From: Phycisphaerales bacterium | GTDB taxonomy: Bacteria; Planctomycetota; Phycisphaerae; Phycisphaerales; UBA1924 | DNA: 61,025 bases | Direction of reading: 5' to 3' | Assembly (NCBI GenBank): GCA_027019265.1 | Contig: JALUWX010000051.1 | Coordinates: 1-61,025 of the forward strand | Shown here: in pieces, positions 9,474 to 17,878 of the stretch | How positions within the stretch are numbered: the first letter of the stretch is position 1 | Layout: every line of letters begins with the position of its first letter | The notes under the pieces: model-generated | Seen by the model: only the letters and a program-made list of their open reading frames with translations | Told to the model about the DNA's origin: nothing | Databases searched by the model: none | Position numbers and translations under genes: made by a program

Positions 9474-10606
9474 TGATCGTTCCCCAGGGTGTTGCGCGTC
9501 CCGGAGTTCTGACCCCCACCACGGATCCCGCCTCCGCCACCCGAACCGCCGCCGCTCCCGGATCCGCCGCTCCCGGCGCCACCCCCGCCCGAGCCGTTGG
9601 CGCCGCCGTTCCCGTTCTCACCGTCCGCGCCGTCCCCGGATCCACCCGCGCCCCCGGATTCGCTGTCGGCGAGCTCGAGCGGGTCGTCCCCCATCGCCCA
9701 GTCGATCTCGAACATCCAGGTCGCGTATTGCCCGTTCGTCAGCGCCATCTCGAACTCGATATACGCGGGGATATCCGACACGGACAGCCCGGAAAACTCC
9801 AGCACCTTCTCGTCGCTCTTGAAGATGCGCCACTCGCACACATCGATGTTCCGGGTCAGCCGGATCGCGCCGGCCAGGCGCATCCGGATCTCGTCCTCCG
9901 TCCCGATCGTGTCCGCAACAGGGGTCCCCCCGTCCGTCAGGTACCGCGCCTCGGTCGTCAGGATCGGTCGGTACCACAGCGTCCACCCCTTCTTCGAGAC
10001 CGTGTCCGCATCGACGAGCCCCTGCGCTTCCTGCTCGCGCCGTTTCGCGAGGATCGGGTCCTCGGGGATGATCCCCAGCGCGCTCATGATCGCTTCGCGC
10101 TCCCCGTCCGGGCGCAGCTCGAACACACAGCGCACGAGCCCGTCGTTGGATTCCACACCCGAGAAATCCAGCGATTCCTCGTCCCGTTCCTCCAGACGCG
10201 CCCATGTCGCCGCGCTCGACATAAAGCTCGGCGCGATCGGAGGCGTAAAGAGCACCAGCTCGAACCGCTGAGGCACAAACCCCGATGTGATCTCGTGATA
10301 CGTCGGATCCGCTTCCAGGATCATCCGCGCCCGACCCAGCTCCCCCTGCTCCGCGTCACGCTCGTCCTGGCTCTCCCGACGATCCTCCCGGATCTGGAGC
10401 GAGAGCATCGCGCGACGGATCGTGCGCTGGGTGATGTTCAGCTCCGTCGAGTGCTCGAACCTCGACCCGAACACCCGTTCCACGGAACGGGCGGCCGAGA
10501 ACAGCCCCATCACCCCGATGAGCACGAGACCCCCGACGATCATCGTCAGGGTCATCTCCACGAGCGTGAACCCCCGGCGCCCACCATGACGAACACGCAC
10601 GCTCAT
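9470..10606 (-). CDS. gspJ: Type II secretion minor pseudopilin GspJ-like with Gly-rich tail
   Basis: 378 residues. Class III signal: RRGFTLVEMTLTMIVGGLVL with cleavage after Gly12 and Glu at +5, followed by the membrane helix. A beta-rich globular domain runs to about residue 310. The last 60 residues are nearly all Gly, Ser, Asn and Asp, an unusual low-complexity extension that makes it much longer than typical GspJ (about 200). The start overlaps the gspI stop (ATGA). The tail may be disordered or shield the tip; its role is unknown. Confidence 0.8.
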   Translation of the reverse strand: MSVRVRHGGRRGFTLVEMTLTMIVGGLVLIGVMGLFSAARSVERVFGSRFEHSTELNITQRTIRRAMLSLQIREDRRESQDERDAEQGELGRARMILEADPTYHEITSGFVPQRFELVLFTPPIAPSFMSSAATWARLEERDEESLDFSGVESNDGLVRCVFELRPDGEREAIMSALGIIPEDPILAKRREQEAQGLVDADTVSKKGWTLWYRPILTTEARYLTDGGTPVADTIGTEDEIRMRLAGAIRLTRNIDVCEWRIFKSDEKVLEFSGLSVSDIPAYIEFEMALTNGQYATWMFEIDWAMGDDPLELADSESGGAGGSGDGADGENGNGGANGSGGGGAGSGGSGSGGGSGGGGGIRGGGQNSGTRNTLGNDQ

Positions 10607-11205
10607 TGCGACCCCCCGTTCTCGAGCTCCATAAGGCGCTCGAACAATCGCTCGAGCCCCCCGGGTTCTTCGAGCATGGTCTGGAGCGAGTCCGGGTTGT
10701 TGAAGGCCAGCGGATCGATCAGTCTCGACACAAACGCGTTGGGGACCTCCGTCGTGAACCCGCGCGACCCACCCGTGTCCTCCCCGAGCCAGACCCGGAT
10801 CGAGACGAGCTTGATCCGATCGAAGTTGATCCCACCACCCACGCTCCGAGAGTCCTGAACCTCAGCGGGGTTCACCATCTCGATCCGCACGGGCTCAACC
10901 GTCATCGTCCACCGGAACTTGTCCGCGTTGTACTCCACGGGGAGCGCATCGCTGGGCATCGCGTCCTGGTTGTCGATGTACTGGAGCATCAACCGGTTCG
11001 CGAGCTCCGCCGCCGCGAGGCGCTGCTCGCTCCGGCGCTGCGACATCGTCATGAACGAAGCGGCCGCCGCAAGGGTCGCGCCGATCATCCCGAGGAGGAC
11101 CGTCGCGAGGATCGCTTCGAGGATGATCGAACCGCGCCGCGCCTCAGGTCGCCGCGCGCGTCTCGGGCGCACGGCGCGAACAGGATGGGGCGCGCGCCGT
11201 GTCAT
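10603..11205 (-). CDS. gspI: Type II secretion minor pseudopilin GspI-like
   Basis: 200 residues. A long, strongly basic leader (about 25 residues, many Arg) precedes the cleavage region RRGSIILEAILATVLLGMIG; the residue after Gly is Ser rather than Phe, but Glu at +5 is kept. The hydrophobic helix is followed by a small alpha/beta domain (residues 60-200). It lies between gspG (six bases upstream) and gspJ (four-base overlap), the standard gspG-(H)-I-J-K order; no gspH is present. Confidence 0.78.
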   Translation of the reverse strand: MTRRAPHPVRAVRPRRARRPEARRGSIILEAILATVLLGMIGATLAAAASFMTMSQRRSEQRLAAAELANRLMLQYIDNQDAMPSDALPVEYNADKFRWTMTVEPVRIEMVNPAEVQDSRSVGGGINFDRIKLVSIRVWLGEDTGGSRGFTTEVPNAFVSRLIDPLAFNNPDSLQTMLEEPGGLERLFERLMELENGGSQ

Positions 11206-11211
11206 AGTCCA

Positions 11212-11640
11212 TCAGTTCCCGCTCGTGACGTCCATCGTCCACACGTTGATGTCGTCTTCCGTCCCCTGTTCCTTGTCCGGACCCTTGGAGACCAGCGTGT
11301 ACTCATACGCCTGACCCGGGGTCGGGAGGTAGTAGTAGGGCTGGTCCCACGCATCGAACTCCGACCCCTGCTCCATGAAGCTCGGGATCAGGACCTGAAG
11401 GGTTGCGGGTGCTTCCCCGGCGTTCTCCGCGCGGTACGACTCGATCTGCGACTTGATCGTCTTCATCGAGGTCTTCGTCGTCTTCACACGAGCCCGCTCG
11501 ATCTGCGCCGGGATCGCGACGGCCGCCGCCCCCGCGAGCAGCCCGAGAATCACGAGCACCGCCGTCAACTCAAGGAGCGAGAAGCCGGGGCGCGAAGCGG
11601 CGACGGTCATGCGGGAAGTCGTGCGGGTCGTGGTCGTCAT
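11212..11640 (-). CDS. gspG: Type II secretion major pseudopilin GspG
   Basis: 142 residues. Type IV pilin-like signal RPGFSLLELTAVLVILGLLAG with cleavage after Gly19 and Glu at +5, then helix, WDQPYYYLPTPG strand region and the C-terminal SKGPDKEQGTEDDI loop that in GspG binds calcium. Leader could start at the first ATG (11640) or at the internal Met at position 11, both leaving a basic leader peptide. GspG is the most abundant pseudopilin and forms the piston filament. An 87-base gap containing a hairpin separates it from gspF, so it may be expressed separately or processed. Confidence 0.9.
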   Translation of the reverse strand: MTTTTRTTSRMTVAASRPGFSLLELTAVLVILGLLAGAAAVAIPAQIERARVKTTKTSMKTIKSQIESYRAENAGEAPATLQVLIPSFMEQGSEFDAWDQPYYYLPTPGQAYEYTLVSKGPDKEQGTEDDINVWTMDVTSGN

Positions 11641-11704
11641 GGGTGGGTCTCGGTTCGTCTGGACGCGTGCTCAACGCGTGGATTCACAGGGTCTTGCGTG
11701 GAAA

Positions 11705-11719
11705 TCGGGATATCCCCGA
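11705..11719 (-). other. Short hairpin between gspF and gspG
   Basis: TCGGG and CCCGA arms around a five-base loop (a ten-base perfect palindrome GGGATATCCC at its core), followed on the minus strand by TTT. It sits in the only sizeable gap of the Gsp operon. It may be an attenuator or an RNA-processing/stability hairpin raising gspG relative to gspF. Weak stem, so low confidence. Confidence 0.25.
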
Positions 11720-11727
11720 CACCTTCT

Positions 11728-12927
11728 TTACTGTATGGCGCTCGAGAGGTTCAGCATCGGGAGCATGATCGCGAGGATCATCGTCCCCACGATCGCGAAC
11801 AGGATCACGATCAGGAGGGGTTCGAGCACCGCCATCAGCCGCGCCGTCTTTTTATCGACACTCTGCGCGTGGTCCCGCGCGAGCGCGTCAAACGCCGTTT
11901 CCAGATCCCCGGCCGCGTCCGCCGCGATCAGCAGCTTCCTCGTGGAGAGCGGGAGGGTCTCGACTTTCTCGACCAACGATCGGAACAGACCCCCCTCAAC
12001 GAGGCGCTGCTGGAGTCTCGACAGGTCCTTCCGGAGCTTCGGGTGACCGATCACCTGGGACGACACCCGGATCGCATCCCCCAGGGGGATCCCGGATCGG
12101 GTCATCGACCCCATGATCGAGAAGAAGCGTGTCAGCTCCTGCTCCATCACCACATCACGGATCAGGGGCGCGAAGCGCGTTACCCGGACGAAGAACTTCA
12201 TCATGTCCGAGCGCCACAGGAACGCGCACACCACCCCGATCAGGACCACCCCCCCGATCACGAGGATGTTCTCGCGCATGAACATCCCGGCCGTCAGCAG
12301 CATCTGCGTGAACCACGGGAGATCCAAGCCCGATTTCAGGAGCGAGTTCCCGATCATCGGGATCACGATCGTCAGCATGAACGCGCCGGCGATCAGCGCG
12401 ATCGTCAGCACGATCGCCGGGTAGATCATCAGCGTCGCCGCTTTCCCCGCAACCTCCAACCGACGACGCGCGGAGTTCGCGAGCTGTTCGCACGCGCCGG
12501 CCAGATCCCCCGTCTTCTCCGCCGCGCGATACACCGCGATCGTCACCGTGTCGAAGCTCCCCACCTGTTTGCACGCATCCGCGAAGCTCGTCCCCTGCGC
12601 CACCAGCGCGCGGAGCCGCTCGATCCGTCCCTCGTTCTCGCTCCCCACTACACTCGCCGCGACTTCGAGCGCCTCCGTCAGGGGGACCCCCCGATCCAGG
12701 AGCTGCGCCAGCTGCGCGTCGAACTCCGCATGGTCCTTGAGCGACAGGTCCTTCTCCGTGTTGAGCCACCCCGGGAGCTTCCACGCGCGGGACAGCACCT
12801 GCTTGTCCCGGCGCAGGGTCGCCGCCAGCGCCCGCTCTGAGCGCGCCGCTTTCACACCCATCGCTTTGCCCCCCCCGGGCTTGTTCGCGAGGTAGAAGAA
12901 GGATGAGTTGGTGCTCGCTCTCGACAT
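11728..12927 (-). CDS. gspF: Type II secretion inner-membrane protein GspF
   Basis: 399 residues with two T2SSF domains, each a helical bundle beginning with a FxxQLxxLLxxGxPL-type motif (FDAQLAQLLDRGVPLTEAL at about 60-78; LTRFFSIMGSMTRSGIPLGDA in the second), and three transmembrane regions (about 165-190, 213-238, 370-395). Start set at ATG 12927 (MSRASTNSSFFY), the usual N-terminus length; the open frame upstream has no family similarity. First gene of the visible Gsp operon; gspE and gspD are not in the window. Confidence 0.92.
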   Translation of the reverse strand: MSRASTNSSFFYLANKPGGGKAMGVKAARSERALAATLRRDKQVLSRAWKLPGWLNTEKDLSLKDHAEFDAQLAQLLDRGVPLTEALEVAASVVGSENEGRIERLRALVAQGTSFADACKQVGSFDTVTIAVYRAAEKTGDLAGACEQLANSARRRLEVAGKAATLMIYPAIVLTIALIAGAFMLTIVIPMIGNSLLKSGLDLPWFTQMLLTAGMFMRENILVIGGVVLIGVVCAFLWRSDMMKFFVRVTRFAPLIRDVVMEQELTRFFSIMGSMTRSGIPLGDAIRVSSQVIGHPKLRKDLSRLQQRLVEGGLFRSLVEKVETLPLSTRKLLIAADAAGDLETAFDALARDHAQSVDKKTARLMAVLEPLLIVILFAIVGTMILAIMLPMLNLSSAIQ

Positions 12928-12995
12928 CGGGTCCAATACGCTGGGCGTTTCCGTCCGGAAACAGGGGGAAGGGCTCTGGTCGGGTCCAACCAACA

Positions 12996-13024
12996 TCGAC
13001 GATCCGACCCGGAGACTGTATACG
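12996..13024 (+). promoter_or_regulatory. Possible sigma70-type promoter for tdh
   Basis: TCGACG at 12996-13001, 17-base spacer, TATACG at 13019-13024, about 90 bases before the tdh ATG in the divergent gspF/tdh region. The TATAC element is near-palindromic and could also serve the minus strand. Motif match only. Confidence 0.25.
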
Positions 13025-13112
13025 ATTTGTCCCCACGATCCGATCGCGCCGCGAAAGGCAAACGTTCGAGATCCCGGGATCATGCACCGATCCGTTGAGG
13101 AACTCCGCCCCC

Positions 13113-14207
13113 ATGACCCAAGCCGCCCCGATGTCCACGACGAGCAGCGCAACCTCCGACACCCCCGGAACCATGCGCGCCCTCATCAAACACCACGCCG
13201 GACCCGGGCTCCAGCTCGTCCACGACCGACCCATCCCCGAACCCGGACCCCGCGAAATCCGCATCAAGGTCAACAAAGTCGGGATCTGCGGCACGGACCG
13301 CCACATCTGGGAATGGGACGAATGGGCCGCCGGGCGCATCCCCCCCGGGATCATCACGGGTCACGAGTTCGCCGGGGTCGTGGACAAGGTCGGGGAAGCC
13401 GTAACCAAGTTCAGCCCCGGCCGGCGCGTCAGCGCCGAAGGGCACATGACCAAAGCCCTCGACTACAACTCCCGGACCGGGAACGCGCACATCGCTTCGG
13501 ATACCCGGATCTTCGGGATCGACTGCGACGGGTGCTTCGCCCAATACATCGTCGTCCCCGAGGAAAACGGCTGGCCCATCCACGACGACATCTCCGACAA
13601 ACACGCCGCCGTCTTCGACCCCTTGGGCAACGCTGTCCACACCGTGATGGCCGCGAACGTGAGCGCCAAGAACGTCCTCATCTCGGGTGTCGGGATCATC
13701 GGGCTCATGGCCGTCACGGTTGCGCGAGCAGCCGGCGCGGCCCGGATCTACTGCACCGATGTGAACCCCCCCAGACTCGAGCTCGCCAAAAAGCTCGGCG
13801 CGCACGAAGCCTTCGACGCGCGCGACGAGCACTGGATCAAGCACGTCCGCGCCGAGACCCACGAGGGGGTCGATGTCCTCCTCGAGATGTCCGGCGCACC
13901 CGCGGCGATGGACCAGGGCTTCCGCGCCCTCCGCAACGGGGGAACCGCCGCCCTCCTCGGGCTCCCGGCGCGCACCGTCGATTTCGACTTCAACGCCCAC
14001 ATCATCTTCAAGGGCTGCACCGTGCTCGGGATCAACGGCCGGCGCATGTGGGAGACCTGGTACCAGATGGAGAAGCTCCTCCTCTCCAAGCGCCTCGAGC
14101 TCGACGACATCATCACCCACGAGTTCCCCATGTCCGAGTACGAAGAAGCCTTCCGCACCATGATGTCCGGCGACGGCATCAAGGTCCTCATGAACGTGGA
14201 CGAATAA
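13113..14207 (+). CDS. tdh: L-threonine 3-dehydrogenase-like zinc alcohol dehydrogenase
   Basis: 364 residues, medium-chain dehydrogenase. It catalyses NAD-dependent oxidation of threonine to 2-amino-3-ketobutyrate if the family call is right. Seen: catalytic zinc ligands in VGICGTDRHIWEWDEW and GHEFAG, the FDPLGNAVHT motif typical of Tdh, and the Rossmann segment GVGIIGLMAVTVARAAGA. Oddity: the structural-zinc lobe, normally four cysteines after GHMTCGHC, reads GHMTKALDYNSRTGNAHI with no cysteine. Start at ATG 13113; Met at 13131 is an alternative, the true homology starting at MRALIKHHAG. Kbl, the usual partner, is absent; the next gene is an oxidoreductase two bases away. Confidence 0.85.
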   Translation: MTQAAPMSTTSSATSDTPGTMRALIKHHAGPGLQLVHDRPIPEPGPREIRIKVNKVGICGTDRHIWEWDEWAAGRIPPGIITGHEFAGVVDKVGEAVTKFSPGRRVSAEGHMTKALDYNSRTGNAHIASDTRIFGIDCDGCFAQYIVVPEENGWPIHDDISDKHAAVFDPLGNAVHTVMAANVSAKNVLISGVGIIGLMAVTVARAAGAARIYCTDVNPPRLELAKKLGAHEAFDARDEHWIKHVRAETHEGVDVLLEMSGAPAAMDQGFRALRNGGTAALLGLPARTVDFDFNAHIIFKGCTVLGINGRRMWETWYQMEKLLLSKRLELDDIITHEFPMSEYEEAFRTMMSGDGIKVLMNVDE

Positions 14208-14209
14208 GC

Positions 14210-15310
14210 ATGCACCGAACCCTCGCCGCACTCCTCGCGCTGGTCGCGCTCGTCACGGGCGCGCCCGCGCAGGACCCCGCAGACGAGAACGATGCCCCCC
14301 TCCGGATCGCCGTCATCGGGCTCGTCCACGGGCACGTCGAGGGGGTCCTCTGGAACGCGCGAGAGCGCGACGACCTCGAGATCGTCGGGGTCTACGACCC
14401 GAATCCCGCGCTCTTCGAGAAGTACAAAGCCAAGTACCACCTCGACGAATCGCTCTACTATGGCGACCTGGGCGCGATGCTCGACGAGACCGAGCCCGAA
14501 GCGGCCAGCGTGATGACGTCCATCAAGGACCACATGCAGGCCGTCGAAGCCTGCGCCACGCGCGGGGTCCACACCCTCGTCGAGAAACCCCTCGCGATCA
14601 GCGCCGACGACGCGCGCGAGATGAAGCGCCTCGCCGACGAGCACGACGTCCTCGTCCTCACGAACTACGAGACCTCGTGGTACACGAGTGTGCGCACCGC
14701 CAAGCGCCTCGCCGACGAAACCTCGCCCATCCGGCGCGCCGTGTTCCGCCACGGGCACAAAGGCCCCGTCGAGATCGGCTGCTCCCCCGAGTTCCTCGAT
14801 TGGCTCACCGACCCCGACGAGAACGGCGGCGGCGCCGTCATCGACTTCGGGTGCTACGGCGCCAACATCATGACCTGGCTCATGAACAACAAGCGACCCA
14901 ATACCGTCAGCGCCACCCTCAAGACCCTCAAGCCCGACGTCTACCCCAACGTGGACGACGACGCGACCATCGTCCTCACCTACGACGACAGCGTCGCCGT
15001 CATCCAGGGCTCCTGGGCGTGGACCCACGACAACAAGGACATGGACCTCTACACCACGGGCGCGTCCTACCACGCGCAGAAGTGGGACACCCTCGAGGAG
15101 CGCCACGAGAACCAACCCCGCGCCCAGGTCAAACCCGACCCGCGCGACCCGTGGATGACCAACGAATGGTCCTACCTCCGCAAGGTCGTGCGCGGGGAGT
15201 GCGATGTGGACCCGCTCTCCTCGATCGAGAACAACCTCATCGTGTGCGAGATCCTCGACGCCGCCCGAGAGTCCGCAAAGACCGGGCGCACCATCACGTT
15301 CGACGACTGA
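14210..15310 (+). CDS. Gfo/Idh/MocA family oxidoreductase with signal peptide
   Basis: 366 residues. N-terminal Sec signal (MHRTLAALLALVALVTGAPAQ), then an NAD(P)-binding Rossmann fold (LRIAVIGLVHGHVEGVL), EKPLAIS at about residue 124-130, and the C-terminal alpha/beta domain (AVIDFGCYGANIMTWLMN; VIQGSWAW). The family acts on sugars or inositol; substrate unknown. A secreted Rossmann oxidoreductase is common in planctomycetes. It starts two bases after tdh stop, so is translationally coupled, and its stop abuts the stop of the convergent PIG-L gene with no gap. Confidence 0.88.
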   Translation: MHRTLAALLALVALVTGAPAQDPADENDAPLRIAVIGLVHGHVEGVLWNARERDDLEIVGVYDPNPALFEKYKAKYHLDESLYYGDLGAMLDETEPEAASVMTSIKDHMQAVEACATRGVHTLVEKPLAISADDAREMKRLADEHDVLVLTNYETSWYTSVRTAKRLADETSPIRRAVFRHGHKGPVEIGCSPEFLDWLTDPDENGGGAVIDFGCYGANIMTWLMNNKRPNTVSATLKTLKPDVYPNVDDDATIVLTYDDSVAVIQGSWAWTHDNKDMDLYTTGASYHAQKWDTLEERHENQPRAQVKPDPRDPWMTNEWSYLRKVVRGECDVDPLSSIENNLIVCEILDAARESAKTGRTITFDD

Positions 15311-16051
15311 TCACATCACCAACGAATCCAACCCACCGAGCCCCACGGGCTCCTGGGTATGGAACGCTTCCCCTGCTTCAACCCCGATCCGGGACCCGAA
15401 GTACGTCGCGCTCGCGCGCACCCACTCGACCACCTTCCGGTTCTTCTCCGGGAGCACGAACTGCGTGTGGTACGCATTGATCGAATCGATCTTCCGATCC
15501 ACCACCCCCGAGATATCGAACACGAACGACGGATCCGCCACCCAGCGCAGATGGGTCGCGTAGTAGTACATCATCCACTTCGGGTAGATCGGGTCCCCGA
15601 GCTCGAACGTGCGCCCTGTCCACAGGTCCGTCGGCGCGGGCATATCCACCTTCGTTAGCTTCGCATCGAACCGCGCATCCTCGACACACCGAGTCACCGC
15701 GCGATGGTCCGGGTGCGCATCGACGGGGTACGTCGTGAACACGATCTGCGCCTGCCAAGCCCGGATCACCCCAGCGATCCGATGACGGTTCTCGATCGTG
15801 TGCTCCACCTGACGATTGGGCAGCCCAAGCAGCCACCGATCCACCGTCCCCGTCGCGCCCTCGCGCAGGATCTCCAGCGCATCCGCAGCTTCCTTCGTCC
15901 GGGTCTCGACACTCCCGTACGGGGTCGGTTCCCCGTTCGTTACATCGAGCAAAAGCACATCGTGCCCCTGCTGCGCCAGGCGCATGATCGTCCCCCCCAT
16001 CCCCAGCTCCTGATCGTCCGGGTGAGGCCCAACAACCAGCACACGCGCCAT
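15311..16051 (-). CDS. PIG-L/LmbE family N-deacetylase (BshB-like)
   Basis: 246 residues, zinc-dependent deacetylase fold. Seen: VVGPHPDDQELGMGGTI (zinc ligands His10, Asp13) near the start and the second zinc motif YPVDAHPDHRAV near 120-131. Close in type to BshB1, which deacetylates GlcNAc-malate in bacillithiol synthesis, but other GlcNAc-conjugate deacetylases share these motifs. It follows the lipoprotein gene by 18 bases on the same strand. A BshC-like gene is at 39497-40810, so a thiol pathway is possible but unproven. Confidence 0.85.
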   Translation of the reverse strand: MARVLVVGPHPDDQELGMGGTIMRLAQQGHDVLLLDVTNGEPTPYGSVETRTKEAADALEILREGATGTVDRWLLGLPNRQVEHTIENRHRIAGVIRAWQAQIVFTTYPVDAHPDHRAVTRCVEDARFDAKLTKVDMPAPTDLWTGRTFELGDPIYPKWMMYYYATHLRWVADPSFVFDISGVVDRKIDSINAYHTQFVLPEKNRKVVEWVRASATYFGSRIGVEAGEAFHTQEPVGLGGLDSLVM

Positions 16052-16069
16052 CGTTCACGTCCTTCCGAG

Positions 16070-16516
16070 TTACTCGTACCGGTTCTCGACCACCAGGAAC
16101 CCGTCGAGCACCGCGCTCTCCCCTTCGCCCGATTCGATCTGCACGAGCACCAAGGGCTCCGGAGAACGGTTCGCAAAGAACCCGCCCGCGCGGAACGTGT
16201 CCCCGTATTCATCCACGAACTCGATCAGCGGCAGCTCCACCGTCTCCCCCGGCGCAACCCCCTCGAACAACCTCGAGAACCGCTGGTTGATCCAGATCCG
16301 AGATTCCCCGAACTGGTTCGGGGTCGTGTTCGTGAAACGCATCGTCCCCACATCCCGGAACACCTGGATGTCGTGCACCTCCCCCATGGGCATCGTCATC
16401 GGATACGACGGCCCGGGGGTCGCACGGGTCTGCTCTTCGAGCGTTGAGCACGACCCCATCAGGGTCATCGGGAGCAGGGACAGAACCAACATCGGCATCA
16501 GGGGGGTGCGTCTCAC
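16070..16516 (-). CDS. Small lipoprotein of unknown function
   Basis: 148 residues, lipobox LMGSC at about residues 19-23. The mature region looks like a beta-sandwich (IQVFRDVGTMRFTNTTPNQFGESRIWINQRF; GETVELPLIEFVDEYG), similar in pattern to small planctomycete lipoproteins. Start is GTG at 16516, supported by GGGGAGGA nine bases upstream; a later ATG at 16498 would shorten the signal. The Shine-Dalgarno sits in the 17 bases separating it from the divergent dus start. Confidence 0.7.
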   Translation of the reverse strand: MRRTPLMPMLVLSLLPMTLMGSCSTLEEQTRATPGPSYPMTMPMGEVHDIQVFRDVGTMRFTNTTPNQFGESRIWINQRFSRLFEGVAPGETVELPLIEFVDEYGDTFRAGGFFANRSPEPLVLVQIESGEGESAVLDGFLVVENRYE

Positions 16517-16520
16517 GACC

Positions 16521-16526
16521 TATCCT
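16521..16526 (+). promoter_or_regulatory. Candidate -10 box giving a leaderless dus transcript
   Basis: TATCCT ends seven bases before the dus ATG at 16534 and no Shine-Dalgarno is present on this strand, so transcription would start at or next to the start codon. On the other strand the same bases are the ribosome site of the lipoprotein. No convincing -35 box. Confidence 0.3.
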
Positions 16527-16533
16527 CCCCCCA

Positions 16534-17781
16534 ATGAGCTGCCAAAGCAACTCCTCCAGCCAGAACGCCACCCCCCCCAGCTTCGCCATCGCCGACGGAG
16601 CCCAGGACATCGATCCGCGCGAAGTCGCCGCAAACCTCGTCCAAACCAACGGCCCAGGAGGCATGGACCCCCGGGTCCGAGCCCTGATCCCCGGGTTCGA
16701 CGCGCCCTTCTTCCAAGCCGGGCTCGCCGGATACTCCGATTCCGCGATGCGCATCATCGCCCGCAGGCACGGCTGCCCGATCTGCGTCACCGAAGCCCTC
16801 CTCGACCGAACCCTCCTCGCTGGGGGTCGAGGATTCGCCAAAGCCGACCTCGGGGACATCCACGACAACGTCCCCGGCGGCGAAGAAGACCACCCCCTCA
16901 TCGGGCAGATCATGGGCTCCGACCCCCAGGAGATGGCCGCCGCCGCCATCAAAATGGTCGAACAGGGCAAACAACGCTCCACCAAGGGCTACCGCAAACT
17001 CGTCGATGAGGACGAACCCCTCAAAGCCGAACACGCCACCGATTCCTTCGCCGCCATCGACGTCAACCTCGCGTGCCCCGTCAAGAAGATCTCCAAGAAG
17101 TCCCGTGGAGGACACTGGCTCCGCGAGCCCGAAGGCGCGATCGACATCCTCAAGGCCGTCCGAGACGCGCTCCCCGAGTCCATCCCCGTCACCGTCAAGA
17201 TGCGCCGCTCATACGACGACACCGACGAGATGAAACGCAACTTCCTGAGGCTCTTCGACGCCGCCTACGACCTCGGGTGCGCCTGGGTCACCGTCCACGG
17301 GCGCACCGTCGAGCAGAAATACGTCGGCCCCTCCCGTTGGGACCCCCTCAAACACCTCGTCAACCGAAACCCCGAGCGCATCATCTTCGGATCCGGAGAC
17401 GTCTGGGACGTCAACCAGATCTTCCGCATGATCGCCTACACCGGAGTCAGCGGCGTGAGCGTCGCGCGCGGGTGCATCGGGAACCCCTGGATCTTCCGTC
17501 AAGCCCGCGACCTCCTCGAAGGGCGCGACCCCCGCAGCCCCACCATCCCCGAGCAGCGCGAAGTCCTCGAGCAACACTTCCAGCTCGCGCTCGCCGTCAA
17601 CCAGTCCATGCGCGACCCCGAACTCCACACGGCCAAAACCATGCGCAAGTTCGGCATCAAGTTCGCCGCCCACCACCCGGAGTCCGGATCCGTGAAACGC
17701 CGATTCGTGATGTCCCGAAGCTTCGACGACTGGCGCGCCGTGCTGGATGAGCATTACACCGCGGATGCCACGGTGGAATAA
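16534..17781 (+). CDS. tRNA-dihydrouridine synthase family protein
   Basis: 415 residues, FMN-dependent TIM barrel that reduces uridines in tRNA D-loops. Seen: PFFQAGLAGYSDSAMRIIARRHGCPICVTE near the start, IDVNLACPVKKI with the catalytic Cys region (about 174-186), VTVHGRTVEQKYVGPSRW, FGSGDVWDVNQ and GVSVARGCIGNPWIF for phosphate binding. An insertion of about 60 acidic residues (GGEEDHPLIGQ to EHATDS) and a 45-residue N-terminal extension make it longer than E. coli Dus. Start at ATG 16534; the next Met upstream of the barrel is at 16663 and cannot be excluded. Confidence 0.88.
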   Translation: MSCQSNSSSQNATPPSFAIADGAQDIDPREVAANLVQTNGPGGMDPRVRALIPGFDAPFFQAGLAGYSDSAMRIIARRHGCPICVTEALLDRTLLAGGRGFAKADLGDIHDNVPGGEEDHPLIGQIMGSDPQEMAAAAIKMVEQGKQRSTKGYRKLVDEDEPLKAEHATDSFAAIDVNLACPVKKISKKSRGGHWLREPEGAIDILKAVRDALPESIPVTVKMRRSYDDTDEMKRNFLRLFDAAYDLGCAWVTVHGRTVEQKYVGPSRWDPLKHLVNRNPERIIFGSGDVWDVNQIFRMIAYTGVSGVSVARGCIGNPWIFRQARDLLEGRDPRSPTIPEQREVLEQHFQLALAVNQSMRDPELHTAKTMRKFGIKFAAHHPESGSVKRRFVMSRSFDDWRAVLDEHYTADATVE

Positions 17782-17791
17782 ACGCCGGCGA

Positions 17792-17807
17792 GGACTCTTC
17801 GGAGTCC
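17792..17807 (+). terminator. UUCG hairpin after dus
   Basis: GGACTC, TTCG, GAGTCC: six base pairs closed by a stable cUUCGg tetraloop, 11 bases after the dus stop. No T-run follows, so it may be a 3' end stabiliser rather than a classic terminator. Confidence 0.35.
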
Positions 17808-17865
17808 ATCACCACAATCGAATGGGTACGGGAAGCACGAGTGGCTTGGGATCCGAGTCTTGATG

Positions 17866-17871
17866 TATATT
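17866..17871 (+). promoter_or_regulatory. Candidate -10 box, leaderless start of the zinc-ribbon membrane protein
   Basis: TATATT ends seven bases before the GTG start at 17879; no Shine-Dalgarno is visible. CTTGGG 16 bases upstream is a weak -35 match. Confidence 0.35.
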
Positions 17872-17878
17872 AGAATCT

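Noticed and set aside
10606..12840. 744-codon plus-strand frame over the Gsp genes
   Set aside because: Antisense to gspF-gspI with shadow composition (Arg/His/Pro-rich).
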